Below, in pieces: positions 23,270 to 34,219 of a stretch of 64,000 nt of DNA; within the stretch, counting starts at the first letter, position 1; each line of letters opens with the position of its first letter. The translations under genes and the position numbers were made by a program. The stretch lies in NCBI GenBank assembly GCA_020881915.1, contig JAJFPB010000003.1:2418001-2482000 (forward strand), read 5' to 3'. The notes beneath the pieces were generated by a model. The model was given only the letters and a program-made list of their open reading frames with translations. It had not been told where the DNA came from and searched no databases. This DNA is from Paramyrothecium sp. XJ0827. Taxonomy: Eukaryota; Ascomycota; Sordariomycetes; Hypocreales; Stachybotryaceae.

Positions 23270-24199
23270 GGTGAAGGGATTTCCAGGTAAGCGTCAGAAT
23301 GAGCGGGTAATTGGATTTTCTGGTCTGGTGAGCTCTCCGGTGATTCGAGTCAGGTATCTTCCAGTAGCTGGGGGTCAACGAAGGCCGCTCACGCGCGATC
23401 TGACAGGTGATTATCTGTCAAGAAGAACAACCACCCAAAAGGCATCTGCCCCACTGTTATAGGCACATGCAATCGTGCACCAGCGTTGCGCACAACCTCT
23501 CTCATCCAAGACGTCTGAGAAGATTAAGTCCTGATCACATGGCTTTTCATTCGTGTCCTCTGTACCGTTTTAATGTAGGGCATGTTGCGACTGAGAATGA
23601 TGGGTCATCCAGGGACTCGGAAGTGTGCTCTTGTTGAATTTAGACGTCCCAGACCTTATTCGCCATCAGCGAAGTAGTGTCCCCGCGCTGACTTTATTGC
23701 GCGGTTCCTGGCCTAATTTAAGAAGACAATGAAACATTGCGGAGGCTCATTAGTAGGTGCTGCCTACACCAGACAATGCTTCAGGCAAACCTGTCGACGC
23801 AGCCTGAGTCGCATGTGAATACGCTGAAGCATTGAACCCCGTGCAAGCATCAAACCGGCACGTTATAATATTCTAGGGCTTGCGTACGCAGGCACAAAGT
23901 TAACAGTGTAACCTGCTTGTATTAGCGGGAGGCCGCGTTATTAATAGAGCGGAGGATCCTGAATGAGGCCAAGTAATTAAATTACTACAGAATAAATAAG
24001 AATATTATTAGACTAAGAAAGAGACTTATAATAGTAATAGTTAATTAAATCTTTTATAAAAAAAACCCCAAAAACCGCTCTTAGACTTTCATTCCAAATG
24101 GTTCTGATATGCCCCAAGGCAACGAGCAAAATACTCGTATTATGAGCTGAGGCGCGATAAGGTGAACCCGAAGCAGGACCAGAGGCTGAGGTATTGAGT
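23270..24199. other. Intergenic, AT-rich toward the end
   Basis: No gene is supported. 23980-24060 is strongly AT-rich (TAATAGTTAATTAAATC), as expected of old decayed DNA. Confidence 0.4.
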
Positions 24200-25190
24200 C
24201 GTGCTCCTTGGTCCCTCACGATGATGTCCAAGAATTAGAGAATGTTCAGTGGCTGCCACTCGGTGGCCAAGAACAACTAGGTCTCTTCCGATTTCTATGT
24301 CTGTCAACACTGATACGAAGAGTCAGCGGATGAAGAGGTTGACGATGTGGGGAAGAGCTATGGCATGGTCTTTCTCGAGTCAACATCGTGCATGGCTTGC
24401 CGCCATAAGCATCGAGCATGCTGAGACGGTGGCCTGGTAAGATGGATGCACACCTAGCTCGGAAGTAAGCTAGCATTGTGGAGGTCTAACAAACAGCATC
24501 GAAAATCGAATTTGAAGGGGCGTTGAACCACTGGGAGAGACGCTGGCCGTCGAATCGAAGTTTGAGCTCGAGGTTGTTTGGCCCATGGCGTCGTAGTACC
24601 AAAAAAAAAAATTTTTCCAGGATATGGCCACCAGCAGAAAGATCACTAGCACTACCAGAATAGCTGCAGCTGATAGAGCCGTATCGGCCGTAGACCTTCT
24701 TATGCTGTTGACGATGGTGGCTGTGCTGGTGATTGTGGTAATGCTGGCTAAGGTACGAGTAGTGGGCTGGTTGGAGCATGCTGAGCTGCTTATATTCGGG
24801 CATTATAGACAGCAGAGGCCAACGGTCCTCGGTCATCAAGTCGATGTCCACAATTTTCTGTATCTGGTTGCTCTGGAAAGGAGTTATCTTTTTATTCATT
24901 GTGCTAACCTAATCACCCTGGAAGATGGGTCGGAGAGCGAGAAGTCTAGTGTGAAATGCACCCGATAGCCCACATGTCCATAGCCGGTATATAGTGCCGA
25001 GAGGCAAAAATGAGCTCAGGGGCACGGTGCCGGATAGTTACGAGGATCCCATTACTTTCGACGAAGGAGGTTAGCGGTTCATCAAAGTGGCAGGCCAAGT
25101 CCAGGCCGCCGCGCTTTGCTTGGCCGGCCGAGGTGATCAATCACATCGCAGAATCGTCATTATTGCAATGACGCAAGACAACTGTGGAGA
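24200..25190 (-). pseudogene. ssn3: Relic of Ssn3/CDK8 cyclin-dependent kinase
   Basis: Reading leftwards from 25190, recognisable Ssn3/CDK8 pieces follow in order but in different frames: a decayed catalytic-loop/metal-loop part (LITSAGQAKRGGLDLACHFD), the activation segment and APE motif (TIRHRAPELIFASRHYIPAM then DMWAIGCI), LLALRPIFQGD, the CDK8-specific ITPFQSNQIQKIVDI and EDRWPLLSIMPEYKQLSMLQ with a His/Gln-rich stretch, and a heavily broken tail. In yeast and filamentous fungi Ssn3 is the kinase of the Mediator CDK8 module. The N-lobe is absent, the DLG/DFG site is lost, and stops and frame changes separate the pieces. This must be a duplicated, dead copy; the functional gene should lie elsewhere. 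Confidence 0.75.
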
Positions 25191-25235
25191 AGGTCAATCA
25201 TGCCATGTATCACACTGAGGTTACCCCCACTCCTG

Positions 25236-25288
25236 GGCAAGAGTGCAGCATTGGTGTGCATTTACACCACAAACTTGTCCTCTTTTGG
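25236..25288 (+). promoter_or_regulatory. Shared promoter block, copy A
   Basis: TTTACACCACAAACTTGTCC TCTTTTGG (25261-25288) is preceded by GGCAAGAG at 25236. It matches blocks at 27.06, 30.86 and 31.04 kb. It lies about 320 bases before the DUF3295-type relic at 25608. Confidence 0.6.
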
Positions 25289-25607
25289 TCACCCAATAGT
25301 AGTGGTTCCGTGATGGTCAAAGGTACTATCTGTATGTCCTGCCCAAAAGCAAACATACCACCAGCTGAGCATGATGCTTCAAGTAATATATAGCAACACT
25401 GTTAAGTGTTATTAGTACCTGTTCCTCTCATGAGCAACTTCAACACGCGTCATCACTTCTTTCTGAAGATTTTCGCAGGAAGAGCAAAGTGATCTATTCA
25501 CGCAACCAACACCAACAGGAGTATCAAATCCCGGCATCTACCCCCGAGCGGTGTGGCTTGACTCGTCTACCTCATGACAACTCTACACGGAGTCTAATCA
25601 ACTAGAG

Positions 25608-26518
25608 GTGAATTCGCAACTGGTACCTATCGTGACCCCACCCGTTAATGTTATCCGCGTGCGCGGTTTCTCATACAATTCTGGGTCACTATCATCGGCA
25701 ACAACCTCCCACATCAATGGCACTCCAGAGGATCATGGCCCTCTCAAGAAAATCACTGTCTACCTCGACGGTGATAAGAACCAGGACCCTCCATGTGAGG
25801 ATACAACAATACGCGTGAACGGGTCTGGAGCTGCTATTGATTCCGACACCGACTACGTCGAAGAGAGCGCCATTGGCGATGACGATGACCCTTCTGAGTG
25901 GGAGGATGAAGACGTTGATAACTCGTACATGGGCGATAACTTCTTTCAGCGCAATGGCTCTAGGGCCAACCTTACATCGCAGCGCAGTCTCTCATCACCC
26001 TCATGCTTGCAGGAATTCCTGGCAACAGGAAGACCAACAATCGAGGTTCCCAGCCAGCCTCAGTTCTTCCCAGATCTGTCAGCGACCGAGTAGCTGATAT
26101 TGGGGATCCGCCAGATGATTCTGATGATGAAGCTCTTACGATGAGGAAAGGTATGCGCCGTTCTACTTCAAACCCCACCACTGAAGCCAATCGTTCCACT
26201 CCTCGACCAATTCCTGTGCACCACAACTGCATTCAGACCCTGGCTGCTCTTTCTCCTCGCACTACACGACGGAACATGTTGGCGACGGAGCTCACTGAGT
26301 CCCTCCGCCGTCATCTTCTTTGGGAGAGACAGCAAAAATCATCTACTGTTAACGCTGCACTCAAGCGGCGTCATACTATCCACGATATGGCCACTCTGAA
26401 AGAGCTCCCTAAACAGCATTATATGAGTAAAAACTACGGTATGACTGGGTCAGATTGGTGCTCCTATTTTGAATTTCATCAAAATTACTGCAATGGTTTT
26501 CATGACAGGGGCTGGTAG
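25608..26518 (+). pseudogene. DUF3295-type protein, frameshifted and lacking a clear start
   Basis: Two frames join into one protein of about 300 residues. The first has VNVIRVRGFSYNSGS, KKITVYLDGD and an acidic stretch ending in SEWEDEDVDNSYMGDNFFQR. The second has LMLAGIPGNRKTN, the conserved block SPRTTRRNMLATELTESLRR and HLLWERQQKSSTVNAALKRR, ending DWCSYFEFHQNYCNGFHDRG. The last block is characteristic of PF11702 (DUF3295), usually paired with an N-terminal GATA-like AreA region, which is missing here. An extra TC in TCTCTC at 25988-25993 shifts the frame; deleting it would give SLITLMLAG, as in the family. No ATG begins the first frame. The function of the family is not established. Confidence 0.7.
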
Positions 26519-26734
26519 GCTAGTTGATGACCATGGATTACAGTATGCCAGGAAGGCTTTGACATTGGATTATATACAACAGCGGCAATGATGGGGAGAT
26601 CAGGGTGATCTAGGTTTTGTTGATTAGTACAATCTATGTGGCGGCATAAGGTGCCACAGACTCTATCTGAACTGTGGATATGATTGAAACGGGGCCACGA
26701 GCAGATTTTCATGCTGCGGTTCTTCGATTCGATT

Positions 26735-26870
26735 TGACTTCGTTGCCAGACAAGGGATCTTGCTGCGGAACTCCGTATTATCGACTTTGGCTTTGCTGCT
26801 GGCACCGCCACAAGGTTCGTTTGGTACAGACCTTGGTACTGCACGGCGCATCCCAGCAGGTACCTAGCAG
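26735..26870 (+). pseudogene. Scrap of a CMGC-type protein kinase
   Basis: About 35 codons read LAAELRIIDFGFAAGTATRF followed by VWYRPWY, resembling a kinase metal-binding DFG loop running into the activation segment of a CMGC-type kinase. No other kinase parts are nearby on this strand. The CDK8 relic lies 1.6 kb away on the other strand. Confidence 0.35.
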
Positions 26871-27012
26871 CACACCCACCGTAAATTAAAAGGAAAATAA
26901 CAGTAGTATTCCCGTTTTACTCGCTAAAAGTCTAACTATTTTACTATTAAGTGATCAAAACATATTATTACTAAGATACCAGGGGTGGGCCCGTAGGTAG
27001 TACTGTACCTCA

Positions 27013-27084
27013 CATACGCCAGCCCTTTTAGCAAGGGCCATTCAAGGTAGCGCCCGATTACACCACAAATCTTTCCTCTTTCGG
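27013..27084 (+). promoter_or_regulatory. Shared promoter block, copy B
   Basis: CATACGC (27013-27019), TTTTAGCAAGGG (about 27026-27037) and TTACACCACAAATCTTTCC TCTTTCGG (27058-27084) lie in the same order and nearly the same spacing as copy D at 30986-31060. The block lies about 300 bases before the GNAT gene's ATG at 27377. Confidence 0.65.
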
Positions 27085-27272
27085 TTAGCTTGCATGGACG
27101 GGTAACGCATCATTCAATACTGTTGTAGGGTGGGAGTCTAGGGTAGATACCCGTTGGTGCAGGGTAGGTTGATTCCTACCCACCATAAGGCACTACGCGT
27201 TTTCTCTGCCCTAGCTAGCAGATAGAGAATGACAACACATCATGTTGAACCAATTACTCTGCCTTTAACAAA

Positions 27273-27283
27273 TACCTTACCTT
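27273..27283 (+). promoter_or_regulatory. TACCTTACCTT motif before the GNAT gene
   Basis: TACCTTACCTT lies about 95 bases before the ATG at 27377. It is the same core seen upstream of other genes in the window. Confidence 0.3.
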
Positions 27284-27376
27284 TTACAACATCCTGCGTT
27301 TCCATGGACTGGAGAGATCTCGGCTCTTCGAACTTAACAAAGATTTCGTCGACCCCGCTCCGTTCAGCTTGGCGCC

Positions 27377-28325
27377 ATGCAGCCTTCAAAACATGCCGTC
27401 CAAGGCCCTCGCACAGTTCGCTTCGCTCCAAACGATTCTGTTCATTTTGTCCCCAACCAGAACCAGAAGAACGAGTTCAATATGGCGACACAACTCTACG
27501 AGACCTTCACTGGCGATCAAATCACAGACGCCATGCTATATGAGGCTGCGAGCCTGTTTACCAACAACTATGGAATCTGGGGCCCGAACTCACCCAGACA
27601 AGGCATGTTCCCTGGAGTCTTGGGTAGAGTAATCCGCTAAGAGCTTTTCAGGACAACGAGTCAGACTGACCGCACCCCGGCTTCGATCGCAATATATTCC
27701 CCCCAACGCCACGACTGCTTACACACGAGTCTCCGTGGATGGGAAACTAGCTGGAAACGCATTTGTTTGCCGTTGGAAATACGGCGATCTGAATGTTTGT
27801 TGGGTCACCCAGCTTGTTGTGGAGAGAAACTATCGTGAAAGGGGGCTTGCAGGTGGCCTCTTGCGATTTCTTCGATCAGACACCGATGATGTCTTTGGCA
27901 TCATGAGCTCTCACCCAGCCGCTTGTCTTGCCGCCGCCAAGGGCTTTGGAAGTGGGTGCTTCTCCATATTGCAAGGTCCTTGCTAATGTTGAGCAGCCAC
28001 TATTGAGAAAATTTCTCTAGATTATATTCGTGACAATGCCTCCTCGATCACAGGTGCTTCACCTATCCCATATATTAAGGATACAAAACACCGCGGCACG
28101 CTGTTTGACAGTGCGGATACGAGTGGACTTGTATCAGGTGCTTTCACAGACTTCTTCGTCGACCATGAGGAACCGCTGGACGCGTTGGCTCAGATTCGTG
28201 AGGATTGGGATTGGCCATTCGGTGACTTGCCGGAGGGCCACGAGTTCTTGCTGATTGTGCAGGCCAAACATCGCCGCTCAAGATCACGATATCTGCCTAG
28301 AGATGGTGGCATGCGCGTCAATTGA
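27377..28325 (+). CDS. GNAT-like N-acetyltransferase, intact, with a GC-AG intron
   Basis: Three exons: 27377-27602, 27652-27951 and 27997-28325, giving 284 residues. The first intron (49 nt) starts GC (AAG|GCATGT) and ends CTTTTCAG after a GCTAAG branch site. Splicing it restores PRQGQRVRLTAPRLRSQYIP across the junction. The second is a 45-nt GTGGGT...GAGCAG intron. Residues about 105-150 carry a GNAT-type core: GKLAGNAFVCRWK, WVTQLVVERNYRERGLAGGL, with R-x-x-G-x-A/G for acetyl-CoA binding at about 137-142. A SSHPAACLAAAKGFG helix and a long C-terminal half (SLDYIRDNASSITGASPIPY; WDWPFGDLPEGHEFLLIV) follow. The substrate is unknown. The family is recurrent in Hypocreales as far as I recall. 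It carries shared promoter block B. Confidence 0.8.
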
Positions 28326-28410
28326 ACTAAGAGTGCTAGCAAAAATCACCAACCACATTCGGGTTCCTCCCTATAGATATTCTCGCTTCCTCATACTTCG
28401 TTTGCTCCTT

Positions 28411-30389
28411 TCAATCCAAAATCGGGACTTGAAACATGACAGATAAGCTCACCCGGCTGTTTGTGTATATGTCATTGTTGTAGGTTGACAGGAAGTCTTG
28501 GTCGCCCATTGTCGATTGTATCTCCTGACATACCTCGAGGAAGACATAGCTGCCTAGGCCTGGGATCAAGAACTGCCGCTTCTTGCGATAAAGGACCCGC
28601 CTGGCCCTCTCCAAATATTCCAGACCCTCACGCTTCCGGTCCATCCTATGAAAGATAATGCATAAAGACAAGTAAGCCACGGAGCAAGTATATACCTCAT
28701 CTTCGGTCGGGTTGTAAAATCTATTCCAGTGTAGCACATTCTCCCAATATTTGGCCTTAGTTTCAAGTGAAGAAGATATCCGTGCGATACCTACCAATGT
28801 TCGAATGTGCCCGAGTCGATCAACGATGTCTTTATGTTCCATACTCTGGTAGATAGCCAAGAGCTCTGTCGCTGCTAGCTTAGCTTCGCGGGAGTGGCCT
28901 TGCCTGATTCGAACTTCGACAAGAGATAGGAGCAGCCGCCTGAATCCTTTGGTATGCTGGCGGGATGATTGCTTCAAGCGGGAGATTTCAGGTTCCAATA
29001 TTGATTCTGCTTTGAAGAGATAACACAGGTCGCCCTCCATGAAAGCCAGTTCGCAATAAACATCGGCCGTTGCTGAGGCGGCTAGAAGGCGTTTAGCCTC
29101 AGTTATGCTGGTGTTCCTCAAACATGTCTCGAAACACTTTCCTGCTTCTTGAAAACGCCCTTCGCCTCGAAAGATTCGGCCGATACACATCACTTGATTC
29201 CATAGAAGCTGTTCTTGCCCATCTGATGCTTGTGATCTCGGTGTCCACTTCCTGATCTCCGCATGTGCAGTCGAGAAGTCGAATTTGTAGACATGATTTG
29301 CTGCCTGCGATATGTGTAAAGGTGCTAGTGCTTCGTTTGTCCTATCTTTTGCATTGGTAACTGAACTCTCTAAGAAGGCTTTTACCATCTGCTCAGAGCC
29401 CACTATATCCCCGGTGAGGCGCATGAGGATACTATTTTGATAAATATTCCCAACCTCAAGCTTCAAAGACTCGTCATTTTGTGTTAAATGCGGTCTGTTT
29501 TCGAAAGGTTGTTGTGGATCCCTTATGGACCAACCATTGGAAGGTGATCCTTGTGTTTGAGTCAAAACCACAGGGTCATGTATGGACCTGTGTATGAGGA
29601 GACTTGATGAACTTCCAACGATCAGCGTACTTAAACTGGGTGCAAAGAAAGGACTGGAGCATACCATTCTCGAGGCTCTGAAGGACAATCAGTATCAACA
29701 GCAATGGAATCCCCACTCTCACCCGTTATTGAGTTCACCAACATGTTCTGGAAGACTCTCCTAGGTACGAGCATTTGATCAGTTGACGGTGGGGTAGGGT
29801 CACTCGTCTGCCGATTCATTAGTGCCAGGAGGATCTCACGGGTGTACTTGAATCTGCTTACTGTCTGTGAAACATAGAGCTCTGTGTGAAGGAGCGGGAG
29901 GTGCATCTGCGAGCATTCTTGACGTTGCTCTGTCACTGAATCCACCTGAGCTGCACCTGCAAGGATTCGAGGCTCCGAAGCGTTCACAAGGTGGGCATCT
30001 GACGCCGGTTCACCCTTCGATGATAGTGGTGGCTTACAGCTGTGTTTGCACTCCTTGACTCTCATATGCCAATCAATGCTCAGTGTTCGTCTAGATATTG
30101 TAACCTCAAAGGTGCATTTCGACCCATCCGATGGATTTCGACTGTTGCACCCGATGGTCAAGTTCCTTTCTATCCCCTTATATTTCTGCGACCTCTTGAC
30201 AGAAACGGTATAGCCACCTTGGATCTGTTGAGACCGAAGCGCTTTCAATGCATCGTTTGGGAGGTTCCATTGCTTTGAAGTCAAGGTGCCAAATGTGCTT
30301 GGTCCGCAAATCGGATTGGGTTCCAGTTTTTGAGTGTTGGAACCGGAACCATTGTGGAGCGTCTGAAGATTTGACCGAGCGATTTGCAT
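28411..30389 (-). CDS. Uncharacterised protein with DNA-binding-like N-terminus and TPR-like C-terminus
   Basis: Exon 1 is 29665-30389 and exon 2 is 28411-29587. A 77-nt intron (GTATGC...CATACACAG) joins them in frame (EPREW|SIHDPVV), giving 633 residues. Residues about 50-115 form a compact basic region with spaced Cys and His (GYTVSVKRSQKYKGIERNLT; CTFEVTISRRTLSIDWHMRV; KECKHSC) reminiscent of FAR1/MULE-type DNA-binding segments. That is only a resemblance. From about residue 300 on, helical repeats look like TPRs (AANHVYKFDFSTAHAEIRKW; GRIFRGEGRFQEAGKCFETC; GHSREAKLAATELLAIYQSM), similar to the C-terminal repeats of fungal NACHT/NB-ARC-type proteins, but no NTPase motif is present. It is convergent with the GNAT gene, with 85 bases between stops. 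Function unknown. Confidence 0.65.
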
Positions 30390-30854
30390 GGCACTCGTAG
30401 GGCCTAGGGACTAGTTGAGCAGCATAGTTGGCCCGTAGGGAAGCCAGGGACTTGGACCTTGTCAGATTGCCTCCAAAAGTTACGTCCGCGACACCAACTG
30501 AGTGACTAAGCACTAAAGGGTCTAACGTCACGTGATTGTATCTATCCAATATTTTTTCTAACACCTGTACACTTATTCTGGAGCTATATTTGGATATTGG
30601 GCTGCCGCTGGAGAGTCACCGAGGGGAACAGCATCAGCCGGGCCTGAGGGCCAAGTCTCGTTGTCTGGCCTGTCAGGAACTTGGCCCTCGTAGTCAGAGC
30701 CGTCAAGCAGGCTCAAAGAAAATGCGGCTCCAAACGGGGCCCCTTGCAACAGCTAGCCACACAAGCCTCGTCTCGGGACTCGGGATCGGTGGGGCTTAAA
30801 GAAGCTAGTAATTATGGAGTACAATCCCCTGGCTCCTCTTATTGTTAGCGCATG

Positions 30855-30881
30855 CTTACACCACAAACCTTTCCTCTTTTG
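30855..30881 (+). promoter_or_regulatory. Shared promoter block, copy C
   Basis: CTTACACCACAAACCTTTCC TCTTTTG. This copy lacks the upstream TTTAGCAAGG box and lies 180 bases before copy D, upstream of the gene at 31401. Confidence 0.6.
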
Positions 30882-30985
30882 TTTGACTCAACAACTGACC
30901 TGGATGATGTTTTGGGCAGTGGTGCAGGCTTAGTACGTACCTTATTTGCATCACCAACCTCACCTTACCGTTTTGATCGTCTTGC

Positions 30986-31060
30986 ATACGCACTACCCCG
31001 TCTTTAGCAAGGATGTCACCTGACTAGCATCAAATTTAACCACAAACTTGCCCTCTTTGA
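30986..31060 (+). promoter_or_regulatory. Shared promoter block, copy D
   Basis: CATACGC (30986-30992), TTTAGCAAGG (31003-31012) and TTTAACCACAAACTTGCCC TCTTTGAG (from 31035), arranged as in copy B. It lies about 340 bases before the ATG at 31401. Confidence 0.65.
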
Positions 31061-31400
31061 GTGGCCCACAGGAAAAGACCTTCACAGATTTTCAGCTTTT
31101 CTTTGGGACCAGCCGTCACGACTCCAACCTTTGATTTTGAATGCCACTTGACTTATATATCCCTGGGTGCCTACAGATAAATCCTCTTGATCATCTACTT
31201 GTTTTACTTGAGATCGGAATATTGCAGTGCCACACGAAAAGCGTGTATAGCATCAGTGATCTTACCACGTATTATTGGCCTGTAACTTGCTCAAGTTCGC
31301 AAAGTTCCAATAGACTCGTTCTCCGTAAGATCTCGGCTGGTCATAGCAATAGCTGTACCTACTGTTTTCTTCGACTGATTTATCTCAGAAGCAGAATCAA

Positions 31401-32570
31401 ATGGCCAATCAAGATCCATCACAGCTCGTCTTGCACAAAGGCTATATCGAGGCCTTCAAAACACATGTCTTGCCTTACTACTCTATCATTCTACCGGTTC
31501 AGATCGATGAACTGTATGAGAAGTCGTGCAATGATACCTCATCACCTGAAGAAACCCGCCTTCTTTGCTTCGTTATTCGACTTGGCGTCATAGTTTTAAA
31601 CTTTCCTCCACATCTTCCTCCAGATAAAGATGCGATTTTTGCAAGAAGTTTTAGGGCCGAGCTTGAATTATTCGACCAGAAATCCAAGTCCATTACCCTT
31701 GTGCAGTCTCTTCTACTAGCAGCACTTGTAGCCATGCAAGAGGCACGGGATAACCGTGAGCACCTCCATCGAGCTCGTCGGCTTCTGCATGTTTTATGGT
31801 AAACGCCTCCACTTTAGCACCCTTTGCCTAACTAATATATTACCTAGTCAAGAGGTCGAGGCCTCATCGGAGAACCAGGACATCAATCTTGCAAAGCTTG
31901 CGTTAGCTGATCTCCAAAGCAGATGGAAGATCCCCGTGGATTATGAGATAGAGCCGTTTCCTTCTGGCTTCTTCTTGAATACCTTTGGGACCAACCTAAT
32001 GGATGTAAAGTGGCTACAGATGATGGGTAGCAGCAGGTCATATGATCTACTATGCACGACTTCGGACATCAAGAAGAGGGTACAACCGTGCCTCAAAGCC
32101 CGTGAACACGACGAGAATATCCACATCCATCGTCGTCCAGGGATGACGAGTTTAATGACTTGCACGGAGCATTCTGAGACCATTCAGCAACGCGAAGCTA
32201 CTTTTATCATTCCTGATATACGCGGATACCTCATGAATGCAGCCATTCTTCACCCTTTTGAGAGACATGCTACATTTAAGACGTGAGTTTCCCAAGCACT
32301 GCCATATCCCGGGCTAACATATCAAGTGAGGTGAACTTACTCATGCATTTGTACAAAGCTTGTCGAATGGGAATGATTGAGGGTGAGATTTGTATGGCGT
32401 TGACACAGGGACTGTTTGACTTTTTAAGAAGATTTCAGGATCGCAATGATCGTGAATTCAAGGGTTGGATTGCGCTTCTGGAACTAGCCAGCGAACGTTT
32501 CGTGACAAACGGCCCCTTGATCGACGGACTTGATCCTTTTGTTGTAGCGATGGGGATCATCACAGATTGA
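31401..32570 (+). CDS. Uncharacterised helical protein, intact
   Basis: Three exons: 31401-31798, 31848-32282 and 32327-32570. The introns are GTAAAC...TACCTAG (with CTAAC) and GTGAGT...TCAAG (with CTAAC). All junctions keep frame (HVL|CQEVEAS; FKT|EVNLLMHL), giving 358 residues. The protein is largely helical with a hydrophobic segment around TLVQSLLLAALVAMQEARDN. There is no signal peptide, and no zinc-cluster or other named domain that I can see. The helical layout loosely recalls the middle region of fungal zinc-cluster transcription factors, but the DNA-binding part is missing. Two copies of the shared promoter block lie upstream, suggesting joint control with the GNAT gene. No function can be assigned. 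Confidence 0.7.
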
Positions 32571-34219
32571 ACAGAAATTGACGTACCATGATTGATGATG
32601 GAGTCAGTAACATGAACCACGTGGATTCTACCTGCTTGGGCAACGGTTTGTGCTATACTGCTTATCCCTATCATGCTGCTCTTATCGAGAGCTACTTATT
32701 AGATGGCGGAAGGAAGAGTCTGGGCCAAGTAAGCACTACATGCTGTAGCGATAATATTAACTAAGATGGTGAATACAAAATTGCAATAGAAGTAAGCAGT
32801 GCAACAAAGACTTTGTCTTGTCGGCAAAACGGAAGTTCTTTGATGTAGTTCAACACGAGAATTTGAAATCTTGAAGTGCTAGACCAAGGGGATGAAAAGA
32901 AATACCTGTCTGAATGTTCTCCTGCCTTTATAATCATGGCTACAAAGTCTCAACTTTACTTCCACATATTTCATAATGAGTTAAGGCCGTGAGGTTTCAA
33001 TATGATGATCAAATGGAGCAGGTGTGCTTGGCGCCAACGTTGCTTGGCTGTCGGGAAGATTGTGATAGACCAAGGTACAATGCCTGAAAGCTTTTCAGAA
33101 ATGTGTTCCGAGTTAGCGCTGCCGGAGAAGGCACAAACAACAAGTCCTTGTGCTATGCATCAAGTGGCTAACAGTGGCTTTAGAAACAGCTAATCATAAG
33201 ACAGACTATCTTCAAGCGTAATACGCCATGGCCACATAACACCACTTGACAGATAGTGAATTGACAGGCTGGAGCCAGTGTATCTCTGTCAATGCGTTGA
33301 CTATATAATTCTGCGACCAGATCAACTTGGACGATTACCTTGTAGTGATAGAAATGCCAGAGTGCCTCTGAGCCTGTCAAGGTCTTGGAACCTAACCCCT
33401 AGGCTGTCTTCCAAAGAATCTGTCTGTTCTCTGGGCCAGATCTAGCTCTGATACCACATAGCTCAGGTCGGCTTCCCCAATGGTTCCTTGTAGGTCCGCT
33501 TCAAAGCCCCAATCCGGGATCTGATCGTCAGGCTAGCCTGCTTGATCACGACCTATTCGCATGGCTGCTCCACTTAATGAGCTCGATTAAGCCGGCTCTT
33601 GAATTATGGGTAGCACTAAGGCGAGCGCCATTGGACAGCTGCCATGATCTCTAGAAGTTAGTCTCATCATTGACAAATGACCCCGACACAGTGAAGCGGC
33701 CAATGGACAGCCACGATGGTAATCTATACATTAGGTCTGCCGTTGATGCATTATTTTGAGAGCTCCAATTGATCAGTCCTAGTGCTCGAGCCCCGTCAAC
33801 ACTCTCGGCCTCTCACCTGACTGAGGTACCCATGGATGATATCCACACTTCAACTGTTGCACAAAATGACTAGGAACTTCTTTACAGTAACAGTTGTAGG
33901 TAGCGTCACTTTTAAACAAACCAGGCAGAAGATGCATCGTTTCCAATCCACGATACCATCTTCGCATCTGTTGCGAAAGGGGCCATGACGACGCGCATTA
34001 ATCACCCGGCCCTCCTCACGGGCGATGGTAGCAGTTCTCACGACCGTTCGAGACACACGTCCGGTAGCTGATGGGTGGAGGGAAACTTCTTCAAAGAGGG
34101 ATCTGTTAGACAACGTCACGGCTGAGGCCTGGCAAACACATTGGGCGCATGATCACTGTGTCTGCTATGAAACGACGTCGTATAACAAACACCTGAAATT
34201 AATACGCCTATGTGTGTCT
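32571..34219. other. Intergenic with possible old coding remnants
   Basis: No intact gene. A minus-strand stretch at about 33405-33530 reads protein-like (IPDWGFEADLQGTIGEADLS), but I cannot place it. The rest shows nothing. Confidence 0.35.

Noticed and set aside
33405..33530. Protein-like minus-strand stretch IPDWGFEADLQGTIGEADLS
   Set aside because: Only about 42 codons between stops, with no identifiable family and no adjoining exon. It is probably an old relic but too little to call.
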